Origin: an uncultured Persicobacter sp.
GTDB taxonomy: Bacteria; Bacteroidota; Bacteroidia; Cytophagales; Cyclobacteriaceae
NCBI GenBank assembly: GCA_947498325.1
Contig: CANMKE010000002.1
Coordinates: forward strand, 62,001-126,000
DNA length: 64,000 bases
Reading direction: 5' to 3'
Made by a program: the position numbers and the translations under genes. The notes below the pieces were generated by a model. That model did no database searches. It had not been told where the DNA came from and worked only from the letters and a program-made list of their open reading frames with translations. This document shows positions 17,266 to 25,065 of the stretch, piece after piece (the first letter of the stretch is position 1; every line of letters begins with the position of its first letter).

Positions 17266-17901
17266 TTACAGCTGATCTCGGGCCCACAATTCCTCGCCCT
17301 GCTCAAGTTTCCAGGCCTGCATCCACTGAAAATACCCATAAACACTCAGCCCTGCCAAAGTGCCCATCAGCAATACTATCGTATAGTTTCCGTAAAAGGC
17401 GTGCAGGGTAGTGCCGAGCGTACCAATAACCACCCAATAAACCCAGTGCCCCAAAACTCGCCTCGCAGACATCACGAGTGCCACCACAACCACCAGGGAA
17501 ATAAATGCCGACAGGTAGCCTGTGGCGGAAAGGTTTTGGGCAACGGCATGTGCTACAAGGGCTAAGAGCACCAAACCGCCTGTACCCAAAAAGATACAAT
17601 GTTCCTGAAAAGTCCATTTATCGCAGAGCTTTTGGGACTTCATCGATCTATATTGCCCATAAATGCACGCAAAAAAATACAAAACGGCCCAAAGTGCCTC
17701 TACCATAAAGCCATGTACAATATTGAAAAGCAGGTAAGAACAGGAAGCACCAATAGCCACCCACCAGGCGTGCGGTTTCAGTCGGGCAAATAACCATAAA
17801 AACCATAACCCCCCAAATATGGAGGCGGTCAGCCATAATTGGGCGATAATCGACATCTCCCAAACAGGATATGCCAAAGCGTACAAGGTATCGATTTGCA
17901 T
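17266..17901 (-). CDS. PnuC-like membrane transporter
   Basis: About 211 aa from MQIDTLYALAYPVWEMS; an upstream in-frame start at 17931 adds 10 residues. Six to seven hydrophobic spans. The layout, with an aromatic-rich SVYGYFQWMQAWK end and an LGHWVYWVVIGTLGTTLHAFYGNY segment, resembles PnuC-type facilitators, which take up nicotinamide riboside or other B vitamins. The substrate cannot be told. No TPP or other vitamin riboswitch is visible upstream and no salvage enzyme is adjacent. Confidence 0.6.
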   Translation of the reverse strand: MQIDTLYALAYPVWEMSIIAQLWLTASIFGGLWFLWLFARLKPHAWWVAIGASCSYLLFNIVHGFMVEALWAVLYFFACIYGQYRSMKSQKLCDKWTFQEHCIFLGTGGLVLLALVAHAVAQNLSATGYLSAFISLVVVVALVMSARRVLGHWVYWVVIGTLGTTLHAFYGNYTIVLLMGTLAGLSVYGYFQWMQAWKLEQGEELWARDQL

Positions 17902-18022
17902 TGCCGTAAAATTAATAGTTCCCCACACCATCTTTGCCGAAGTAAAAACCTCCTAAACCATACAAAGGGCGACTTACAGAAGATAACTATATTTTAGCGA
18001 AAACATCCCTGATCTGACATAA

Positions 18023-18059
18023 AAAAAGCCTGACTATACATGATATAGTCAGGCTTTTT
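18023..18059. terminator. Bidirectional terminator after acyl carrier protein gene
   Basis: A 16-bp stem AAAAAGCCTGACTATA / TATAGTCAGGCTTTTT with a CATGA loop. On the minus strand it follows the acyl carrier protein stop by about 30 bp. Confidence 0.92.
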
Positions 18060-18089
18060 GTCGGTAACAAATTAATATGTTATGATATA

Positions 18090-18341
18090 CTAATGCTCAC
18101 GGTGATAAAGAGATACATTATTTTTGATGTACTCTTCAATATCTCGGATCGTTAACAAATTGTGAATTTCTTCTTCAGGCACTTTCAGGTCGTAGGCGGA
18201 TTCTATACTGAAAATCAAATCCACAACATCTACGGATGAAAGCCCCAAGTCGTCAATCAAATCTGCATCAAGGTGGATCGTTTCCTCTGGCACCTTCAAT
18301 CCAATAAGAATTGATTTAATTTTTTCGAAATAAGGACTCAT
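18090..18341 (-). CDS. Acyl carrier protein
   Basis: 83 aa acidic helical protein. The phosphopantetheine attachment serine sits in [18 protein letters not shown], where the usual DSL becomes SSV; the serine is kept at the right place. Other ACP features are the N-terminal helix and the [20 protein letters not shown] third/fourth helix. The sequence differs from housekeeping AcpP and no fatty-acid synthesis gene adjoins it, so it may serve a special pathway (inference). Confidence 0.88.
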   Translation of the reverse strand: MSPYFEKIKSILIGLKVPEETIHLDADLIDDLGLSSVDVVDLIFSIESAYDLKVPEEEIHNLLTIRDIEEYIKNNVSLYHREH

Positions 18342-18527
18342 ATATCTATTTTATTCTATTCTCAACAGGTTATTATTCGCGCAAAAGTACGCAAATCAAT
18401 CCGATCCCTCACTCAGAGGGCCTTACTATTAAAACTAAAAAGCACAATTTATGTTAAAAGTACCAAAAAAAAAAATCATATTTTAAATCATATCACCGAT
18501 TTATTTCACCCTAAAACGCACAAAAAA

Positions 18528-18770
18528 ATGGAAAGTAACTGGAAGCACAAAGACGATAAATTAACCCGTACCTTCGAATTTGAGGACTTTGTAAATGCCT
18601 TTGGCTTTATGAGCAAGGTGGCTTTGCTGGCCGAAAAACAGGAGCACCACCCCAACTGGTCGAATGTTTATAATGAGGTAACCATTGAGCTGACAAGCCA
18701 CGATGCGGGCAATAAAGTTACTGAAAAAGACCACCGACTGGCCAATGCCATTGATGCCCTCTTAAAATAA
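18528..18770 (+). CDS. 4a-hydroxytetrahydrobiopterin dehydratase
   Basis: 80 aa pterin-4a-carbinolamine dehydratase (PhhB/DCoH family), which regenerates the pterin cofactor of aromatic amino-acid hydroxylases or takes part in molybdopterin-related chemistry. The family signature [17 protein letters not shown] with the catalytic His pair, and the closing LANAID, are plain. It is shorter than the mammalian form (~100 aa), as usual in Bacteroidota. It stands alone; no hydroxylase is in view. Confidence 0.92.
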   Translation: MESNWKHKDDKLTRTFEFEDFVNAFGFMSKVALLAEKQEHHPNWSNVYNEVTIELTSHDAGNKVTEKDHRLANAIDALLK

Positions 18771-18783
18771 CTCCTCAAAATAT

Positions 18784-18804
18784 GGGCAAACGCACTGTTT
18801 GCCC
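18784..18804. repeat. Hairpin GGGCAAAC-GCACT-GTTTGCCC
   Basis: Perfect 8-bp stem with a 5-base loop, 13 bp after the pterin dehydratase stop codon, without a T tract. It is one of three similar GGGCAA/TTGCCC hairpins in the window (see also 19649 and 40023). Confidence 0.6.
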
Positions 18805-18929
18805 AATACCACACTTGCAGGCATAAACGACATTTTTTTTGATTCGCTGATGTTCAATTAAATAGGCTTTCTTACCTTCGTACTATCTATTATTTTGTGC
18901 CTGCTGGCACCTTATCTTTAAAAGCATCC

Positions 18930-19613
18930 ATGGAAACTGGAAAGTTATATTTAATACCTACACCGATTGGTAATCTGGAGGACATGACCCTCCGTGCCAT
19001 CCGTATTCTGAAAGAAGTTGACCTTGTATTGGCAGAAGATACCCGCACCACTGGCGGGCTGCTGAAACATTTCGAAATCTCCAAGCCACTGAAAAGCTTC
19101 CACATCCATAACGAGCACAAAATTGTGGAGTACTGGGCACAGCAAATATGCGAAGGGCAAAATATTGCGCTATGTTCCGATGCTGGAACACCTGCCATTT
19201 CTGACCCCGGTTTTTTGCTGGTAAGGGAATGTATCAGACAGGGTATTGCTGTGGAATGCCTCCCTGGTGCGACTGCCTTTGTGCCAGCACTGGTAAATTC
19301 GGGGCTGCCTAATGACCGATTTATTTTTGAAGGTTTTCTTCCTCATAAAAAAGGACGACAAACCAAAGTGATGGCACTCGCTGAAGAAGAGCGCACAATC
19401 GTTTTATATGAATCTCCGCACCGCCTGGTGAAATCATTGCAACAGCTTGCTGAGTTTATGGGAGAAGATCGTAACGCGAGTGTTTCCCGAGAGCTGACGA
19501 AGCTCCATGAGGAAAATGCCCGCGGAACACTAAAAGAGCTCATCACTCATTTTTCTGCCAAAGAAAAAGTAAAAGGGGAGATTGTAATTGTGATTGAAGG
19601 AAAGAAGAAGTAA
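18930..19613 (+). CDS. rsmI: 16S rRNA (cytidine-1402-2'-O)-methyltransferase
   Basis: 227 aa from METGKLYLIPTPIGNLEDMTLRA; the open frame starts earlier but family similarity begins here. RsmI methylates the ribose of C1402 in the 16S decoding centre using SAM. Visible landmarks are PTPIGNL, LAEDTRTTGGLL, CSDAGTPAISDPGFLLVREC, GATAFVPALVNSGLP and YESPHRL. It is followed 76 bp later by lnt on the same strand, with a hairpin between. Confidence 0.95.
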   Translation: METGKLYLIPTPIGNLEDMTLRAIRILKEVDLVLAEDTRTTGGLLKHFEISKPLKSFHIHNEHKIVEYWAQQICEGQNIALCSDAGTPAISDPGFLLVRECIRQGIAVECLPGATAFVPALVNSGLPNDRFIFEGFLPHKKGRQTKVMALAEEERTIVLYESPHRLVKSLQQLAEFMGEDRNASVSRELTKLHEENARGTLKELITHFSAKEKVKGEIVIVIEGKKK

Positions 19614-19648
19614 TCACTTTTTCATTGCTGATCATACCCTATTTTTAA

Positions 19649-19675
19649 CGTTGGGCAACCTTACATTGCCCAACG
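19649..19675. repeat. Hairpin CGTTGGGCAA / TTGCCCAACG
   Basis: Perfect 10-bp stem with a 7-base loop between rsmI and lnt, 14 bp before the lnt start. No T tract follows, so it is more likely a processing, translation-control or mRNA-stability structure than a terminator. Confidence 0.6.
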
Positions 19676-19689
19676 AATCATCAATAACC

Positions 19690-21339
19690 ATGAACAATCA
19701 ACTTCGATACAAGAAAATTTTTCCGCTGTTGCTTTCTGGAGTCAGCGGTTTGTTTTTCTGGCTGGCTTGGCCTGATATGCCACTGACCTTCCTGCTGTTT
19801 TTTATCTTCGTTCCTGTTTTTGCAATCCGCCAAAACCTGATCGACCGAAAAGTAGAAAAAGTCGGTCGGAAATTTTTCGGCTGGGCATACCTGACCGTCT
19901 TACTTTGGAACATCACCACCACCTGGTGGGTAGGCTACGCCACAGCCGTTGGCGCAGGTGCCATGTTGCTGACCAACTCATTGCTGATGACCCTCCCTTT
20001 GATGGGCTATCACTTCGTTCGCAAACGCATGCCTGCATTTTTCAGCTACCTGTCGTTTGTCATCTTCTGGCTTACCTTCGAGAATATCCACTTAAACTGG
20101 GGACTTTCCTGGCCGTGGCTCAACCTCGGAAATGGCTTCGCCGATTATTATAAATGGATACAATGGTACTCAGTAACAGGAGTAGGAGGGGGGACACTTT
20201 GGATCCTCTTGCTTAACATAGCATTTTATCAAATCCTTTTTCAGTTCGATGCTATTTATAAAGGCATTTTTCGGTGGTTATCTTTAAGCTACCTGACGCT
20301 GTTTGGTATTGGCCTGCCTGTCGGGATTTCCTATTGGATGTACAACACCTACACTGAACAAGGCGAAGAGGTAGAATTTGTGGTGATGCAACCTAATATT
20401 GACCCCTACACCGAGAAGTTCGCCAATACGGAACATTTCATTCCTTTCGCTGAACAACTCAACAGGTTCATCACTTTATCAGAAGAAAAAATTACCGACA
20501 GCACCGCCTTTTTATTGTGGCCTGAAAGTGCGCTTGACAAGCTTTTCCTTCAAAAGGATTTCAATAATTATTCGGAAGGCCGACGCATCTTCCAGTTCAA
20601 AAAGTCACACCCTGATTTAAACTTACTCACCGGCCTGACCACCTACGTCCGCTATGAGCAAGCCAAGGAAAAACCGACCGTAACTGCACGCTTCCGTAAA
20701 GATGTCGGCTATTACGATGTGTATAACGCTGGCCTGTTTGTCAGCGACCAGATGAAGGAGTCCTTTTACCATAAATCCAAATTGGTGCCTGGTGTGGAGG
20801 CTACGCCTTATCCCTGGCTGTTCGACTTCCTGACCCAAACGGTATTCAATATGGGAGGAACAACGGGCAATTACGGGGTACAGAAAGAACGTACCGTCTT
20901 TTACAGTAAAGACAGTATCGGTATTGCGCCATCTATCTGCTACGAGTCCATTTACGGCGATTTCATGGCCTCCTATGTGCGAAATGGCGCCAACTTCATT
21001 ACCATCATTACCAATGATGGCTGGTGGAAGGATACTCCTGGGCACCGACAGCACCTGGATTATGCCCGACTCAGGGCAATTGAAAACCGTCGTTCTGTTG
21101 CGCGGTCGGCCAATACAGGAACTTCAGCCTTTATTAACCAAAGGGGAGATGTTTCTCAGCCTACCAAATACTGGACACAGGCAGTAATCAAAGAAAAGCT
21201 TCATGCCAACAAGGCATTAACCTTCTACACCAAAAATGGCGACTATATCGGAAGAACGGCACAATGGCTGGCGATCTTTTTCCTTTTAAGCGCCTTCGTA
21301 AAAGGTAAGACCAAAGGGCTGATCGATGAAGAGCTTTAG
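19690..21339 (+). CDS. lnt: Apolipoprotein N-acyltransferase
   Basis: 549 aa from MNNQLRYKKIFPLLL, downstream of the first possible start. An N-terminal membrane part has several spans; from about residue 225 comes the nitrilase-like periplasmic domain (EFVVMQPNIDPYTEKF). The Glu-Lys-Cys triad is visible: Glu in LLWPESALD, Lys in YHKSKLVPGVEATPY, Cys in PSICYESIYG. It adds the third acyl chain to lipoproteins. Presence of Lnt agrees with the many predicted lipoproteins here. Confidence 0.95.
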   Translation: MNNQLRYKKIFPLLLSGVSGLFFWLAWPDMPLTFLLFFIFVPVFAIRQNLIDRKVEKVGRKFFGWAYLTVLLWNITTTWWVGYATAVGAGAMLLTNSLLMTLPLMGYHFVRKRMPAFFSYLSFVIFWLTFENIHLNWGLSWPWLNLGNGFADYYKWIQWYSVTGVGGGTLWILLLNIAFYQILFQFDAIYKGIFRWLSLSYLTLFGIGLPVGISYWMYNTYTEQGEEVEFVVMQPNIDPYTEKFANTEHFIPFAEQLNRFITLSEEKITDSTAFLLWPESALDKLFLQKDFNNYSEGRRIFQFKKSHPDLNLLTGLTTYVRYEQAKEKPTVTARFRKDVGYYDVYNAGLFVSDQMKESFYHKSKLVPGVEATPYPWLFDFLTQTVFNMGGTTGNYGVQKERTVFYSKDSIGIAPSICYESIYGDFMASYVRNGANFITIITNDGWWKDTPGHRQHLDYARLRAIENRRSVARSANTGTSAFINQRGDVSQPTKYWTQAVIKEKLHANKALTFYTKNGDYIGRTAQWLAIFFLLSAFVKGKTKGLIDEEL

Positions 21340-21342
21340 CCT

Positions 21343-21387
21343 CAAAATAGAGATGTTGTTATCAGCATCTCTATTTTTTTTTGAGGC
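21343..21387 (+). terminator. Terminator of lnt
   Basis: Inner stem AAATAGAGATG / CATCTCTATTT with a 10-base loop and a run of T; outer arms GCCTC / GAGGC extend it. It starts near the lnt stop codon. Confidence 0.9.
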
Positions 21388-21534
21388 CACAGGCTGTTAT
21401 CTTCCCAAAGTAAAATGGCCGATAAAATAGACGTGAACAGCCACAGGAAATCCGTCTGGTTTCCCCCCATCCCAGGGTCATGTTTCTTCGGTTTGTTGTG
21501 CACGCTTAAAATACTAACCTCAAAATATTATCGT

Positions 21535-22329
21535 ATGAAAGACCTCCAAACCTTACGCAGGGAAGTAGAAATCCTGAGCCAGAAAGCGGGTGCATTCATG
21601 AAGTCTGAATGTCAGAAAATGGACAAAAACCGCATCGAGAAAAAAGGACGAAATGACCTTGTTTCTTATGTGGATAAAGAAACAGAGAAAATGCTGGTCA
21701 AGGAACTTTCCGCATTGTTCCCTGAAGCTGGATTTATTACCGAAGAGGGCACCACCGAACAAAGAAAATCCGCTTACACCTGGGTGATCGACCCACTGGA
21801 CGGGACAACAAACTTCCTGCACCAACTGCCATTATACTGTACCAGTATCGGCTTACTGAAAGGTGACCAACCCATCCTCGGGGTAATATATGCACCCGAA
21901 ACCGACGAACTATTCTCGGCGCACCAGGGTGGGGGAGCAACACGCAACGGGAAGCCTATTCACGTCAGTGAGGCGGAAACCATCGAGGACAGCCTGATCG
22001 CTACAGGATTCCCTTATCAACGATTCGATAAAATGGATGCCTACCTGCAAATTCTCGACCACCTGATGCACAACACACACGGCTTGCGCAGGCTCGGCAG
22101 CGCAGCCATAGACCTTGCGTATGTGGCTTGCGGACGCTTTGAGGCCTTTTACGAGTACAACTTAAAGCCTTGGGATGTGGCCGCAGGCATTATCATTGTA
22201 CAGGAGGCCGGCGGAAAAGTCATTGACTTTGACGGGCAGGATAATTTCCTTTTTGGCAAACAACTCATTGCCGGTGGAGGCATTGTTGGCGACCTTCAGC
22301 AACTGATCGCCTCTTATTGGTACAAATAA
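21535..22329 (+). CDS. Inositol monophosphatase family protein
   Basis: 264 aa from MKDLQTLRREVEILS, chosen because the upstream extension to 21415 has no family similarity. It has all metal-site motifs of the Mg-dependent sugar-phosphatase fold: FITEEGT, IDPLDGTTNFLH and the C-terminal KPWDVAAGIIIVQEAGG. Likely substrates are inositol-1-phosphate or related sugar phosphates (SuhB-like). Not distinguishable from a CysQ-type enzyme with certainty, but the spacing fits IMPase. Confidence 0.9.
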   Translation: MKDLQTLRREVEILSQKAGAFMKSECQKMDKNRIEKKGRNDLVSYVDKETEKMLVKELSALFPEAGFITEEGTTEQRKSAYTWVIDPLDGTTNFLHQLPLYCTSIGLLKGDQPILGVIYAPETDELFSAHQGGGATRNGKPIHVSEAETIEDSLIATGFPYQRFDKMDAYLQILDHLMHNTHGLRRLGSAAIDLAYVACGRFEAFYEYNLKPWDVAAGIIIVQEAGGKVIDFDGQDNFLFGKQLIAGGGIVGDLQQLIASYWYK

Positions 22330-22415
22330 ACCCTTTCAGATCATTTTTTATTAAAGATCAATAAGGTAAATGCTAAGACTTCTTCGTTTATTGGGCGCTT
22401 TAAATATCCCCATTA

Positions 22416-22832
22416 ATGAAGAAGTTTTATTTTATTCTCCCGTTTATTTTTGGCTTATTGAGCATCGTGCCCGCCAAAGCACAAAATCAGAATTTCAATC
22501 TTGTAGGTGGCATGGGAGCGACCTTTTTAAATCGGCCAGCAAAATTCCTTTTCAATGTAGAGGGGCAGTTCGGGCTATCGAAAATCGCTACTTTTACAGC
22601 TGGATTTCAGAGCTGGGAACAGAAAAGTCAGGCCACTTTCGGCGTTAGACTCTACCCGACAGATGGCTTATTTTTCCGTGCCCGAGGGTTGTTCTGGTCT
22701 TCTGCTGATGTGGCATTGGGGGGCGGATTTCAAAAATCCCTCGATAACCGATGGCTTGCTGAAATCAGTACCGACTATTATATGAACGCCGACAGGCTTG
22801 GGGTTCAACTCGGAATTGGGTATCGTTTTTAG
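22416..22832 (+). CDS. Secreted small beta-barrel-like protein, hypothetical
   Basis: 138 aa with a Sec signal peptide (MKKFYFILPFIFGLLSIVPAKAQ). The mature part has alternating strands and ends GVQLGIGYRF with a terminal aromatic Phe, typical of an outer-membrane barrel end. It is short for a full barrel (about 8 strands at most). No function recognised. The signal peptide resembles that of the protein at 34053, sharing the VVPAKAQ-like end. Confidence 0.7.
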   Translation: MKKFYFILPFIFGLLSIVPAKAQNQNFNLVGGMGATFLNRPAKFLFNVEGQFGLSKIATFTAGFQSWEQKSQATFGVRLYPTDGLFFRARGLFWSSADVALGGGFQKSLDNRWLAEISTDYYMNADRLGVQLGIGYRF

Positions 22833-22892
22833 TCGCCCATAACACCCCATTTCCGTATGCTTTTAAATTGATAAAAAATATAACCATTGACG

Positions 22893-23345
22893 ATGATCAA
22901 TACAAAAATTGCCTTATACCACAAGTGTGAAGCCTATGTGAATGATCGCATTGAACGGTCCAAGGCAGACATACAATCTGCACAGGAGGCTTCAAATAAC
23001 GAAACCAAAAGTAGTGCAGGTGATAAGTATGAAACCGCCCGCGCAATGGCACAGATCGAGAAGGAAAAAGCACTGACACAACTTAGCGAAGCAGGAAAAC
23101 TCCGACAGGCGCTGGATATGATTATTGCTGACAAACCGATGGCTATTGCCGAGTTAGGCAGCTTGGTGATTACCACCGCTGGTCAGTTTTACATGAGTAT
23201 CAGTGCGGGAAAATTAATGCTCGACGGGCAGGTATTTTTCGCCATTTCCCCAGCCTCACCACTTGGTCAGCAACTGATCGGAAAACAAGCCGGTGAACAA
23301 TATCAGATCAATGGTAAGCAATTTTCCATCAAAGAGATTTACTAA
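22893..23345 (+). CDS. Gre-like small protein (GreA/GreB C-terminal-like)
   Basis: 150 aa from the ATG at 22893; a TTG two codons upstream is also open. It has an N-terminal coiled-coil stretch (about 10-75, SSAGDKYETARAMAQIEKE) followed by a domain like the FKBP-fold end of Gre factors (LGSLVITTAGQFYMSISAG, FFAISPASPLGQQLIGK, INGKQFSIKEIY). Such proteins in Bacteroidota are often mislabelled 3-oxoacyl-ACP synthase. Gre factors rescue stalled RNA polymerase; whether this one does is unknown. The acidic tip residues of GreA are not obvious. Confidence 0.65.
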   Translation: MINTKIALYHKCEAYVNDRIERSKADIQSAQEASNNETKSSAGDKYETARAMAQIEKEKALTQLSEAGKLRQALDMIIADKPMAIAELGSLVITTAGQFYMSISAGKLMLDGQVFFAISPASPLGQQLIGKQAGEQYQINGKQFSIKEIY

Positions 23346-23478
23346 GCGTGTGTTTCAATTCTTAATATCAATTCAGATTACCGGAATTGGTTTTGAGTTG
23401 TTTATCAATAGTAGTAGTGCTATTCACCTGAAATAAGCCTTTTACCGCTTCTGCAATACGCAAATTTCAAATACACGC
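23346..23478 (+). repeat. Dispersed intergenic repeat, copy B
   Basis: 133-bp element, same orientation as copy A, with terminal inverted repeats GCGTGTGTTTCAA ... TTCAAATACACGC. It shares TTCAGAttacCGGAATTG and a central AATAG ... CTATT hairpin with the other copies. It begins 1 bp after the Gre-like gene and lies between convergent genes. Confidence 0.75.
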
Positions 23479-23560
23479 CAATGGCCAGCAGCGGGGGGTA
23501 AAATAATTGATCGGTGAGGAATAAAAGGCCTTTAATTCCTCACTGGCCAAACCCCCTCGG

Positions 23561-24757
23561 CTAAAAGGCCTCAGTCATGTTGAAGTAAAGTAAGTTCTGC
23601 TTATTAATCGGGTCTCGCCCAATATCCATTCGGAAATTCATTCGTGGCTGAACCTCAATCCGAAGTCCTGCGCCAAAATTCGGCAACCATCCTTCAACAT
23701 CGAAGGGGGTTGGACCAACAGCTCCCATCCCTCCCCAGGTGGCAAAACCAAATTTAGAGAAGAATCGGCCCGCCCATCGGTCTTTATTGAAATTGAACAT
23801 GTGGCGGTATTCAAGAATGGCGTAAGATGTGGACTGATCACGAAACTGCCCCAGATAATAGCCCCGAAGATCAAAAGGAGATCCCAGCATTGCCATGCTC
23901 GTCCATGGCACATCACCACTTACGGTAGTATTGGCCACTGTCCAGGCGAGGTTCCTCCGCTCTCCGAGAAAAGGTAATGCTTTGTATTGGCGGTACTCAA
24001 ACTGATAGGACTGAAAGCGGTAATCACTTCCGTAGAAACGTTCGTAGAACAGGGCTGAAGCCGTAAAATAAAGGCCTTTGGTGGCATTGGCAGGGAAATC
24101 ACGGGTATCATAACTCACCTGAAAGCCGAGTCCCACATTGGTAAATTCAGCCCCTGCTTCCGTTCCTCCCTGTGCAATATATAGTGAATCTGACTGCCAA
24201 AGGTCATTTGCTGGATCGGTAATGTTGGTTTTCGAAATATCAATCTGCGGGCCAATAAAGAAGTCACTTTCCTGCCAACGGAATAAAAACACCGGGTTGA
24301 AGTTCAGCGCTACGGAAGCATAAGCCGTGGTAGAATCTGAACGCACCTGGGATTTGTTGTTTTCGTAACCAACCCCATAATAATTCTCTACATTGTTCTT
24401 CAATACAAAAGAACCAAAAATACGGAAGCGGTCCTGATTGAAAAACAGCTGTGGACGGATTACCGTATTGAATCCGCCGTTGATGAGCCAGGCAAAAGCC
24501 ACAGGAACATTCGAACGATTAATCAGGCTGTCGTCAGGATTTGTTTTGAACGTGAACAACATACTTCCGCCAATCAAAGGGCCAAAGTCGGGCGTATAGC
24601 CTGGGCCTCCGAGAATACTGAACTTGAGATTTTTTTCAGGTTTTTCCGATTGCTGATGCGTTAGACTATCGGAAGGGTTTGCTTCTTGGGCGAATCCGTG
24701 TATTGCACCAAAGGATAGCATGATCAATAGCGGAAGGACGATTTTGAGCAATCGCAT
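23561..24757 (-). CDS. BamA/Omp85-type outer-membrane barrel protein without POTRA
   Basis: 398 aa with a signal peptide (MRLLKIVLPLLIMLSFGAIHGFAQ). The mature protein looks like the surface-antigen (D15) barrel of the Omp85 group: GLGFQVSYDTRDFPANATKG (the typical conserved strand), LRGYYLGQFRDQ, ILEYRHMF, and a C-terminal MTEAF ending in Phe. There is no room for POTRA domains. Such stand-alone barrels are common in Bacteroidota; function not known. Transcribed towards the copy-B repeat and the Gre-like gene. Confidence 0.78.
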   Translation of the reverse strand: MRLLKIVLPLLIMLSFGAIHGFAQEANPSDSLTHQQSEKPEKNLKFSILGGPGYTPDFGPLIGGSMLFTFKTNPDDSLINRSNVPVAFAWLINGGFNTVIRPQLFFNQDRFRIFGSFVLKNNVENYYGVGYENNKSQVRSDSTTAYASVALNFNPVFLFRWQESDFFIGPQIDISKTNITDPANDLWQSDSLYIAQGGTEAGAEFTNVGLGFQVSYDTRDFPANATKGLYFTASALFYERFYGSDYRFQSYQFEYRQYKALPFLGERRNLAWTVANTTVSGDVPWTSMAMLGSPFDLRGYYLGQFRDQSTSYAILEYRHMFNFNKDRWAGRFFSKFGFATWGGMGAVGPTPFDVEGWLPNFGAGLRIEVQPRMNFRMDIGRDPINKQNLLYFNMTEAF

Positions 24758-24993
24758 AAAGGGTAGAGTAAATTGATGTTGTTAAAAGCTGACCTGGGCG
24801 AGCATGGTCAAAACAGTCACTTTTGAGGTCTTCTGTATTTTTTATCTTGCCCGATCAATCGATGCTGAAAGGTAAGCAAATGTCTGAAAAAATTTGAATA
24901 GCCCTGCTTAAAGTGTTTAAAATTTGACTTTCGGCGCTAAAAAGTATCGTTTCAGCGTATTTTTCACAAGCATTATTTTTCAGTGTAAAAAAC
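24758..24993. other. Intergenic region upstream of Omp85-like gene, no gene seen
   Basis: Between the Omp85-like gene start and the uvrA terminator. It is AT-rich; a 62-codon minus-strand frame (24855-25043) overlaps the terminator and has no sign of coding. I see no other feature. Confidence 0.5.
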
Positions 24994-25028
24994 AAAAACA
25001 GCGATAAGATCATCCTATCGCTGTTTTT
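24994..25028. terminator. Terminator of uvrA
   Basis: Stem AAAAACAGCGATA / TATCGCTGTTTTT with a 9-base loop; T-rich on both strands. On the minus strand it follows the uvrA stop by about 40 bp. Confidence 0.92.
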
Positions 25029-25065
25029 GCTGCTAATTATCAATTAATATGTTAAATAGGTGCCC

